NCBI GenBank assembly: GCA_937902805.1
Contig: CALEMB010000014.1
Coordinates: 1 to 13,509 of the forward strand
Reading direction: 5' to 3'
DNA from: an uncultured Bacteroidales bacterium
GTDB lineage: Bacteria > Bacteroidota > Bacteroidia > Bacteroidales > F082
Length of the DNA stretch: 13,509 nt
Within the stretch, counting starts at the first letter, position 1. Every line of letters begins with the position of its first letter. Below, in pieces: positions 12,001 to 13,509 of this stretch. The notes below the pieces were generated by a model, which had not been told where the DNA came from, ran no database searches, and worked only from the letters and a program-made list of their open reading frames with translations. A program made the position numbers and the translations under genes.

Positions 12001-12506
12001 ACGGCTTGTTCTATGCCCAGCACGACAACACGCACTATGCAGCCCTCTTCGCCGTAGTCGGCACCGAGCGCGTGCCGCTGTGGTTCGAAGCCAAGGAGGA
12101 CGACATCTACACCATGAAGTGGAACACCGCCAACGGTGAGTTCCAAAGCATGTACCTCATCGACAACAAGCTGGGTGTCCACTACGACATGCTAAGAAAC
12201 GACACATACAGCTTCGAAGGTAATGTGGGCGACTATCCGTCGCGTTTCCTCATCGTCTTCAGCTTGACTGATGTGGACGAGCATCTGGAAGGTGATGGCT
12301 TCGTCTTCTTCGATGGCTCGCAGTGGATGGTTACTGGTGAGGGTGATCTGGAGTTCATCGACGCGCTAGGTCAGGTGCTGGTGAGAACACAAGTCAATGG
12401 AGGACAAACCAGAGTGGCCGTGCCTGATGTTGCACCAGGTGTGTACTTATTCCGCTTGACCAACAGCGAAGGGACAAGAGTCCAAAAAGTCATTGTTAAA
12501 AGATAG
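33..12506 (+). CDS. Giant repeat-rich T9SS-secreted surface protein, N-terminus missing
   Basis: One open frame of 4,157 codons runs from the contig end to TAG at 12504-12506. No start or signal peptide is present, so the gene is 5'-truncated; the TTG at 96 is an internal codon, because the repeat pattern (NKDIYGGGELAG, 69-104) already runs through it. Regions in order: glycine-rich beta-solenoid-like repeats (to ~7.2 kb, about 48 [Y/F]GGG-type motifs); a non-repetitive part with FVVGPIDAL (8472-8498) and a beta-helix-like stretch near 9000-9240; GLUG repeats (9828-10142); a C-terminal module with GWNLVGNPY (11541) and PHQGFYV (11763); and a type A T9SS sorting domain ending in VQKVIVKR. Family knowledge says such domains direct export through the outer membrane and attachment to the cell surface after cleavage by the PorU sortase. 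No catalytic motif is visible; an adhesive or structural role is inference. The short-motif family has no name I can give with confidence. Confidence 0.93.
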   Translation, partial: DLFAFVTCTAAVNKDIYGGGELAGISGNTRVNMFSGTVGTTGMTGTDGNLYGGGKGAENSIVDGRVEGNTTVEMRNGTVMGNIYGGGRLALTGVNENGVMLGGDDHGNTKVMVKGGTVGNAAQIETFTDFSMGNIYGGGKGFLEDNTGTHSAEAILLSGLTKNTTVEISNDLGNNTHVYGIVLGGGELASVGKYTLTKDGSGDITNIAVAGNTGKATVKISGGIIGNNYSQMRANTASGSPWLTYNDDLGYVYGGGEGYSANPGDYAQIYADGTSNPQTSLLDLIATVQSTEVEISGTAWVKASVFGGSESGHVRGDTKVTIKGGQIGAGDNGSTDVRYTDAHFEDPSSITWYPTAHWDYTSPYTPFDPEYLSQNRPPKDGRSWFGNVFGGGSGWFPYVVNESTDPDPENNPVWKSYWNANSGKVWGNTEVNIEGGHILNNVYGANESTDVGDFGIADAAYTALHPEVHVGDLYCKNGGTATVKISGGTIGMPFSADDFSSRPLFGNVFGGGAGDPRRIFNVHTNVNNTDVQITGGTIYGSVFGGTEQGHVVNGTSVSINEAVGKTVVIGTSGFSGYDGHVFGGGKGDETNYDPYLKVEATDPDDEIPAHANFDCGRVGGNTSVTMTKGTVLGNVYGGGMIALTGVGRKGLENYKDNGFWSFINEDENGNNVYDSIHHGMTTVAITGGFIGNPVNSGLTLLRSLQESGNVYGGGRGKIDEYREDDYGRAAKAVVTISNSPTIYGSVFGGGQMANVGHWNNYASWYTTGTGATSVTITGSPTIGTAKEFEYIYYQGSHPYTRYETINNMSILSHTRTGNVYGGGEGSVHVDDHHYAEGLEQGHCRTTSVNISGSPFIMSSVFGGSEQGAVWGDTKVEIAGGTIGKENLTAEITGSSSTGAYSFGSVFGGSYGEDGYALASGYPNAIDSICRLAGRVYRNTSVTIKGGVVKGNVFGGGDMASVGQWTNVMDGDNLIDFAPAKDQITNQPTGKATVSVSGKAIIGPMDGSGLNAYVYGGGKGIGNDPSNLYNKYCNINSTDVTVNLSYTVPNDDNPESGWNAATDGRIYGSIYGGGSDCHVLGDTKVTLNGGVIGTYKAVGNTITDWGGNIFGGGRNFLKTNYAAGRVAGNPEIVMNGGYVYGAIFGGGRNAVTGTGLDGMKMRDDNGTDIHGKTTVKVKGGTVGYKPLVSTFITRPIGEVYGGGKGSMEGIALSGHPAASPLLIALVKNTEVEISQTSSSVPTRILNSVYGGGEVGNVGHYTWTPGSITNIALRENTGKTLVTIKGGRIGMDRMVMSYELKTGTFLLATNPVGNVFGGGKGVSDDPTKYATNISTSPFGSKNLLDLMATVGYTTVVVENDGSTKPWVKGSVYGGAACGHVLHDTDVTIAGGQIGAGNSGSADIDPYDDDQFVDASSVNLDLPANSDKLLKGTYHWDYDPNTLRPFDLVTIYNGQTNGAPVDTYKPTDGKTWYGNVYGGGSGFLPYVKNEGTELAPVYKAHWNRESGKVYGNTRVEIKGGHILSCVYGGCETADVGLYEYDDNTIHGDLHDTSLDGYEDNGTAKVIMKGGTVGVPRTTTDIQNHPIPGYVYGSGKGDPRLYFNTWTNVYKVMDTISGGKIYGCVFGSGEDGHVLGDVALEVSEDDGTTIIGSTGVSKADGNIFGGGRGTTPDALTAGSVGGNVNVSVLGGTMLGSVYGGGNLASVGIYLVDKFLPGTTTPNASYYGKFQPGNDHGHITVEISGGTIGNSTETPTHTDPHTIGGNVYGGSRGKFIAYSGSGDKPIWPSLARAKQTKVTVKGTATVKNSVYGGGEIGTVRDDTEVNIEENCTIGDNYAGQYCGHVFGGGKGFEDVDDCLSFQNDSTKVAGYLAGHVYGNTYVNIKGGHVWENVFGGGQVACTGWVDGSTLKNGVATVKMTGGIVGPLDYTGLNAYIFGGPKGGSNDQMKPYVNLNGTEVEVNYTTSASNRVWGSLFGGGSDGHVIGNAKVTLKNGTVGTDGTTGYDGNIFGGGRNYRETSLSAGRVGGNIDVIMQGGTLQGNIYGGGRQGLTGVNENGDAYTADTDSHGNITVTVSSGTIGTGAASETSGHVYGGGKGQANNSTSGYDHSRLGEVRSTAVTIQGDATVSGSVFGGSENGWVLEDASATIAGTATIGSAANNYQGNVFGGGRGIKPTPSTAYVPEAGRVKGMSRANINGGTVKRYVFGGGNCAIVEGERIVNVNGGIIGTAGNENTGDVYGGSNAVPDENSATTPPTLYDGHGNLKTVNVRGGTILGDVYGSSHSSNEGTGADHWSSFVNITGGTIGDPTDSQSTGHVYGAGYQGQVNGKVSVNIGLSAVKPSINILVPGNTSYNDGLTGDPTPAKIKIKGNVFDGSNFFGIGQTAWNTYDIEGSSATYLDGTGYDTEHDEAHATDPNVPYMNITGGLYGSGTHCESGKTGRAIHVRNYGARQRTGGANTEMTSATRALTTIQRGGVVLFDNSNIILSGAEDISHQYENYGERKFGLLEVDDGFYMANGSGLVLGTVGSTVLMDSIKEVRSVYLMDGTSYEHPTFDADPTADANWELVGIKDNTSTPGLYRTVTGSGALAKDDENVIIFNGLSKLMVRYCHYDGSRHTHYAALYGFFRMRADEYSINDLDNFARARVKLTYDGDNPIVNPIPGHTTAENTDDGGFLSYDNNLNDFTKPQVVMGHEYTTDGNDGGTLRVNNEGPYYNRTKQYPYFNLSKVSKMGDRLGAEDYRVWALPITLGRKYYVDGRGIGNGGWGKDASHGGGWGDYPDKPKKTIAGTANGDNKGGICVDPDLNGSGEKFDPAKDIIFVVGPIDALSEGDNLNLSDTYPLHLYRYPGGHTLSNGKTDAGGGTAPTNEAAWNGITGETTAGPGVNTGAMINANKTTGNFVLNNVIVDGLFSNFDGEVEQLSIPDSYSTTQRFEVNKPLVVTAPGGRITLKGTHTENAANEVITDGTILKRGYNKTDASTTWYYNPDYTAATDVHDGGALYVAPDIPASGDNPAVITTVKVEGLVTITDNKQKNGSGTITSNVYLSTFGSHLTISDALNFNSSIGVTSPIRNTDPDYHNNTLSPVASAETSTIAETAWRKCNFTDDLGWFFVRGNKIGDPEESRTTYYNGTGTKNRDNKTLYFGWTWASVVRTAPTGYSNDNIDSPEDLAWLITSVPNATIKQTADLDMGQYVWVPIGSNSHYFAGTYDGQGHLIENLYIDYIGTGDKIYERTNYGLFGNVHNGTVNRTFVVSGRYEPYVSDLNGTAGKNIGGLVGFMDGTSTVSNSEAAVTIMDFNNDATVTGNVMGGLVAKMNNGEIHSSMAMDTLSVGSNYHGVLGGLVGSASAGAINNSFANGAFSISSSSAKAGGLVGDNVASVRNCYVTWNDSYVMASDKFGSLAASNTAASNIQNCYVKENSTYGTTVSEGSSVDESCKQYSPVNSADMLGYMYADNKIEGDTAMFVAMNRWVTNANNSIPHKYATWARPGLQEINGDLPVLLLSEFDGTKDHQGGFRSLSTYEGGPALQYGGPARDTIASSSPQLDGALTRATAGNSIFIYGDVVCAPTVPVSADKVSIYEDASILHPGSLVTAAGGSKVEYDDTYVGISFDNSKKSAVATYGVNYGLSGGTDYLSRDWHMFSTPLSNAPLGFDYKGHNVPGLYTSGDYNYTTGFYNNPWVDQTKEFAWLNGGNGGNNRYWMKGWTNSQGPNTPLDYVAGNWKDGYFPSNISDPSEFGATCVAGTDEYGRYPYGMDFYTWTEPDYHWINFKRNGPNHWHSDGNHVHINYKPYYGATQNVNEANLIVGRGYMASIATQSFLQSHGTLNAGNKAIALTKTGTSKVPGWNLVGNPYHGYIDFDLLASNNGSVLDIRNSQQFYVVYDADGYGHGGNMNAGSAFLYYAVGGSSGGEYADRYIHPHQGFYVLAKDGGGTLSFTESMLVGRDGITSSFRDEERPAYPLVNLYLSSDNGCNDVTVIELERPEWGGAKKMRELRNGNGLFYAQHDNTHYAALFAVVGTERVPLWFEAKEDDIYTMKWNTANGEFQSMYLIDNKLGVHYDMLRNDTYSFEGNVGDYPSRFLIVFSLTDVDEHLEGDGFVFFDGSQWMVTGEGDLEFIDALGQVLVRTQVNGGQTRVAVPDVAPGVYLFRLTNSEGTRVQKVIVKR
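141..3299 (+). repeat. Protein-level superrepeat, copy 1 (~1,053 residues)
   Basis: First full copy of a long-period repeat inside the giant protein. Ordered landmarks are TVGTTGMTGTDGNLYGGGKG (141), LTGVNENG (303), GGGELASVGKYT (~582), IGAGDNGSTDV (~1012), GNVFGGGSGWFPYV (1188), GDPRRIFNVHTNV (~1570) and GLNAYVYGGGKG (~3056). The same landmarks recur in the same order in copy 2. Copy 1 is about 450 bases longer than copy 2, mainly because its second half (about 2000-3300) holds roughly two extra GGG-type motifs. The frame upstream of 141 already shows a GGG motif (IYGGGE), so the repeat region starts before the window. Confidence 0.85.
3300..6002 (+). repeat. Protein-level superrepeat, copy 2 (~901 residues)
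   Basis: Second full copy. It starts at VIGTYKAVGNTITDWGGNIF and continues with GGGEVGNVGHYT (~3777), IGAGNSGSADI (~4207), GNVYGGGSGFLPYV (4443), GDPRLYFNTWTNV (~4810), GLNAYIFGGPKG (~5810) and GSDGHVIGNAKVTL (~5955). The first 1.85 kb is collinear with copy 1 in both order and spacing (offset about 3.2 kb). The last part is shorter than in copy 1. Third-position differences are common between matching codons, so the duplication is not recent and is unlikely to be an assembly duplication. Confidence 0.85.
6003..7140 (+). repeat. Protein-level superrepeat, copy 3 (partial, degenerate)
   Basis: It opens like the other two copies with TVGTDGTTGYDGNIFGGGRN, then GGNIDVIMQGGTLQGNIYGG and LTGVNENG (6168-6191), the last being identical in protein to copy 1 at 303-326 but differing at three third codon positions. 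After about 6400 the long-period landmarks are lost, while the short GGG-type motifs continue and become irregular (VYGGSN, VYGSSH, VYGAGY). They end in NVFDGSNFF near 7130. This looks like the C-terminal tapering of the solenoid. The end coordinate is approximate. Confidence 0.65.
9445..10150 (+). repeat. GLUG-type repeat region of the giant protein
   Basis: Four G-G-L-V motifs lie at 9828 (GGLVGFMDG), 9936 (GGLVAKMNNG), 10029 (GGLVGSASAG) and 10119 (GGLVGDNVAS), spaced about 36, 31 and 30 residues. They are preceded by the usual lead-in to this kind of domain: DLAWL (~9520), ADLDMGQYVWVPIG (~9570-9610) and YFAGTYDGQGHLIENLYIDY (~9621-9680). This matches the GLUG motif family seen in bacterial surface proteins, where each motif forms part of a beta-helix-like coil. 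Its role is generally taken to be structural or adhesive; nothing here shows a binding partner. Confidence 0.82.
10917..12290 (+). other. Bacteroidales C-terminal module (WHMFSTPL ... GWNLVGNPY ... PHQGFYV)
   Basis: The module begins at RDWHMFSTPL (10917) and includes GRGYMASI (~11430), a GTLNAGNKAI beta-strand segment (~11479-11510), GWNLVGNPYHGYIDFD (11541-11588), PHQGFYVLAKDGG (11763-11801) and a terminal beta-rich part with YAALFAVVGTERVPLWFEAK (~12036-12100). I recognise this series from other Bacteroidales proteins that carry T9SS sorting domains, where it sits directly before the sorting domain as here. It is aromatic- and glycine-rich and has no obvious catalytic residues. The function of the module is not known to me. 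Confidence 0.6.
12291..12503 (+). other. Type A T9SS C-terminal sorting domain
   Basis: The last ~71 residues of the giant protein fit the T9SS (Por secretion) C-terminal sorting signal: a strand GDLEFIDALGQVLVRTQV, a turn and short strand (GGQTRVAVPDVAPG), then G-V-Y-L-F-R-L followed by a final strand ending in K-V-I-V-K-R. In this family the domain is recognised by the type IX translocon and removed by the PorU sortase, which joins the protein to anionic lipopolysaccharide. This is the best evidence for both location (cell surface or released) and phylum. Confidence 0.9.
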
Positions 12507-12510
12507 GAGG
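12505..12510 (+). promoter_or_regulatory. Strong Shine-Dalgarno overlapping the upstream stop codon
   Basis: AGGAGG overlaps the last two bases of the giant gene's TAG stop. It lies 8 bases before the ATG at 12519 and only 2 bases before the ATG at 12513, which favours 12519 as the start of the small gene. Bacteroidota genes often lack Shine-Dalgarno sequences, so a full one placed on a stop codon suggests translational coupling of the two genes. Confidence 0.7.
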
Positions 12511-12518
12511 GGATGGAG

Positions 12519-12773
12519 ATGAAGAAAATGATGAAAAAAACATTGGTTTTGTTGACGGTTCTCTTTATGGCTGTTGTACCTATGAAGGCACAGGTCTTCA
12601 TTGCTGACGATGAGTTTGAAGGCATGATGCGCCTTCAGGAATCGGAATACGTCCTTGTTGTGCCTCAACTGGGTACTGATGCCGACCAGTTTACGCCCAT
12701 CGGCAACGGCTTACTGCTGCTGGCCGGTCTTGGCGGTGCCTACCTGTTGACAAAACGGAAAAAACAAAAATGA
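12519..12773 (+). CDS. Small secreted/membrane protein with CTERM-like C-terminal sorting signal
   Basis: An 84-residue protein. Residues 1-24 form a signal peptide: a basic start (MKKMMKK), a hydrophobic core TLVLLTVLFMAVV, and a likely cleavage after Ala24 (PMKA|Q). The short mature part (25-58) is acidic and has no motif I recognise. Residues 59-84 form a tripartite tail: Thr-Pro-Ile-Gly (59-62), a hydrophobic helix (64-77) and a basic end KRKKQK. This resembles PEP-CTERM/PID-CTERM-type sorting signals, which in Bacteroidota are thought to be processed by exosortase-like enzymes; that assignment is by pattern only. It could equally be a simple single-span inner-membrane protein. The in-frame ATG at 12513 is an alternative start that would add Met-Glu, but it lies too close to AGGAGG. 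The gene starts 12 bases after the giant gene ends, so the two are probably co-transcribed. The product is otherwise unknown. Confidence 0.82.
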   Translation: MKKMMKKTLVLLTVLFMAVVPMKAQVFIADDEFEGMMRLQESEYVLVVPQLGTDADQFTPIGNGLLLLAGLGGAYLLTKRKKQK

Positions 12774-12780
12774 TGCTGCT

Positions 12781-12812
12781 GTAGAGACGTGCCATGGCGC
12801 GTCTCTACATGC
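12781..12812 (+). repeat. REP-like near-palindromic repeat, copy 1
   Basis: GTAGAGACG (12781-12789) pairs perfectly with CGTCTCTAC (12800-12808), and the centre GCCATGGC (12791-12798) is itself a palindrome. The 28-base arm-to-arm unit has only one non-complementary pair (T/G, a wobble in RNA). It starts 8 bases after the small gene's stop. Bases 12784-12812 recur exactly at 12827-12855. The GTAG at the foot of a hairpin is reminiscent of REP elements handled by RAYT transposases. Similar GTAGAGACG...CGTCTCTAC elements are, as I recall, dispersed in several bacterial genomes. Confidence 0.85.
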
Positions 12813-12826
12813 ATCATACCCAGAAT

Positions 12827-12855
12827 GAGACGTGCCATGGCGCGTCTCTACATGC
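12827..12855 (+). repeat. REP-like near-palindromic repeat, copy 2
   Basis: Identical over 29 bases to 12784-12812, in direct orientation, with 14 bases between the copies. This includes the same single T/G asymmetry in the hairpin and the same TACATGC tail. The outer GTA of copy 1 is AAT here, so the stem is shorter (GAGACG with CGTCTC plus the inner palindrome). Identity in non-coding DNA suggests recent tandem duplication or gene conversion. Confidence 0.85.
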
Positions 12856-12863
12856 GTTATATG

Positions 12864-12897
12864 AACCCACCTAAATTGAAAAAATAGGGGGTTTTCT
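12864..12897 (+). terminator. Candidate rho-independent terminator
   Basis: AACCC-A-CCTA (12864-12873) can pair with TAGG-GGGTT (12885-12893), giving nine base pairs with one bulged A at 12869. The loop is A-rich (12874-12884) and the stem is followed by TTCT. The T run is short and partly inside the stem, so strength is uncertain. Position fits well: after the giant and small genes and the repeats, and before the promoter of the next gene. Confidence 0.45.
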
Positions 12898-12928
12898 ATG
12901 AAAAAAGACAATCTATATAGATTTTTCC

Positions 12929-12936
12929 TATTTTTG
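12929..12936 (+). promoter_or_regulatory. Bacteroidota-type -7 promoter element (TAnnTTTG)
   Basis: TATTTTTG matches the Bacteroidota primary-sigma -7 consensus TAnnTTTG exactly and lies 31 bases before the ATG of the acyl-CoA synthetase gene, in an AT-rich stretch (12892-12967) unlike the GC-rich coding DNA on both sides. A clear TTG at the -33 position is not visible, so this is a half-supported promoter. It would start transcription near 12942 and leave a short leader. Confidence 0.5.
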
Positions 12937-12967
12937 CAATTTCAAAGGAACGAGTAGTATTATTAAT

Positions 12968-13509
12968 ATGGAAATCAAAAGAGTCTTTGACCTTCTCGAC
13001 AACTATGTGGAGAAGTATCCCAACCAGCAAGTGGCCCTCGCTGGAAAAAAGAATGGCCAATGGGTGAATTATAGTTCTGTTTCCTATAAGGAACATGCCG
13101 ACACCTTGAGTTATGCCCTCATCGAGTTGGGCATTGAGAAAGGCGACAAGGTGGCCATGATTTTGACCAACCGCCCGGAATGGAACATGCTCGACATGGC
13201 CATCAGCCAGGTAGGTGCCATCACCGTGCCGGTGTATCCCACCATCAGCGAAGAGGACTACCGTTTCATTCTCTCCGACTGCGACGCCAAGATGGTCATC
13301 ATCGACGGCCTCTCCGTGATGAACAAGGTGACCAACATTTTGCCAGATGCTCCCAACGTGAAGCTGGTTTACACCATGGTCGACCGTGAGAAGTATCCTT
13401 ATTTCGACCAGTTGCTGCAACTTGGCAAGGACCACCCCCATGTCGAAGAACTTGCAGCCCGCAAGGCCTCAGTGGACGAGATGGAATGCGCCACCATCAT
13501 CTATACCTC
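12968..13509 (+). CDS. Long-chain acyl-CoA synthetase (AMP-forming), C-terminus beyond window
   Basis: The visible 180 codons are the N-terminal part of an AMP-binding acyl-CoA ligase, which activates fatty acids with ATP to acyl-AMP and then to acyl-CoA in the cytoplasm or at the inner membrane. Family features are VFDLLDNYVEKYPNQQVALA (residues 6-25), the W..VSYKE-type segment, GIEKGDKVAMILTNRPEW, and AISQVGAITVPVYPTISEED, all typical of COG1022-like long-chain enzymes. The last codons read ATIIYT, the start of the YTSGTTGxPKG phosphate-binding motif, which is cut by the window end. Family members are usually about 550-620 residues, so roughly 30 percent is seen. The ATG at 12968 is chosen because the frame upstream meets TAG/TGA stops or lacks better starts, and because the family alignment begins there. 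The gene has its own promoter element and is separated from the upstream genes by a terminator candidate, so it is probably transcribed independently. The exact chain-length preference cannot be told. Confidence 0.92.
   Translation, partial: MEIKRVFDLLDNYVEKYPNQQVALAGKKNGQWVNYSSVSYKEHADTLSYALIELGIEKGDKVAMILTNRPEWNMLDMAISQVGAITVPVYPTISEEDYRFILSDCDAKMVIIDGLSVMNKVTNILPDAPNVKLVYTMVDREKYPYFDQLLQLGKDHPHVEELAARKASVDEMECATIIYT

Noticed and set aside
12784..12855. Possible mini CRISPR (two 29-base repeats with one spacer)
   Set aside because: The spacer is only 14 bases, the repeat is an almost complete palindrome, and there are just two copies with no cas gene nearby; a REP-like repeat explains it better.
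12898..12957. 19-codon ORF (MKKDNLYRFF...) before the acyl-CoA synthetase
   Set aside because: It spans the likely -7 promoter element, is in AT-rich non-coding DNA and has no ribosome binding site; probably chance.
12896..13441. 181-codon minus-strand ORF over the acyl-CoA synthetase
   Set aside because: The plus strand has a clear acyl-CoA ligase match running off the window; the minus-strand frame is its shadow.

Overview
The window looks like a contig end from a Bacteroidales bacterium (Prevotella, Alistipes or Porphyromonas-like; the genus cannot be fixed from this sequence). Three things point there. The giant protein ends in a type IX secretion (T9SS) C-terminal sorting domain, a system confined to the Bacteroidota phylum. 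A perfect TAnnTTTG promoter element sits before the last gene. The giant protein also has the Bacteroidales C-terminal module carrying GWNLVGNPY and PHQGFYV.

Layout: bases 1-31 are not biological. They match the 3' end of the Illumina paired-end PCR primer 2.0, so the contig begins in untrimmed adapter. From about base 32 to 12506 runs one uninterrupted plus-strand reading frame of at least 4,157 codons, with its N-terminus missing. Its first ~7.2 kb encodes about 48 copies of a glycine-rich motif ([N/S]V[Y/F]GGG) alternating with T-x-V-x-I-x-G-G-x-[I/V]-G strands, probably a very long beta-solenoid. These motifs are organised into at least two full superrepeats (141-3299 and 3300-6002) and a degenerate third (6003 to ~7140). 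Then come a non-repetitive region (~7.3-9.4 kb), a GLUG-repeat region (~9.5-10.2 kb), the WNLVGNP-type module (~10.9-12.25 kb) and the T9SS sorting domain (12291-12503).

Immediately downstream, with its ribosome binding site overlapping the giant gene's stop codon, is an 84-residue protein. It has a signal peptide and a C-terminal Pro-Ile-Gly / hydrophobic helix / basic tail that resembles CTERM-type sorting signals. The 194-base gap after it holds two identical 29-base near-palindromic repeats, a candidate terminator hairpin, and a Bacteroidota-type promoter. The final gene is the N-terminal third or so of a long-chain acyl-CoA synthetase, cut by the window edge just as its ATP-binding YTSGTTG-type motif begins.

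Reading of the whole: the giant protein and the small protein probably form the end of one transcription unit devoted to a cell-surface structure, and the acyl-CoA synthetase is a separate housekeeping lipid gene. The giant repeat protein and its tightly coupled small partner are the least explained part of the window.
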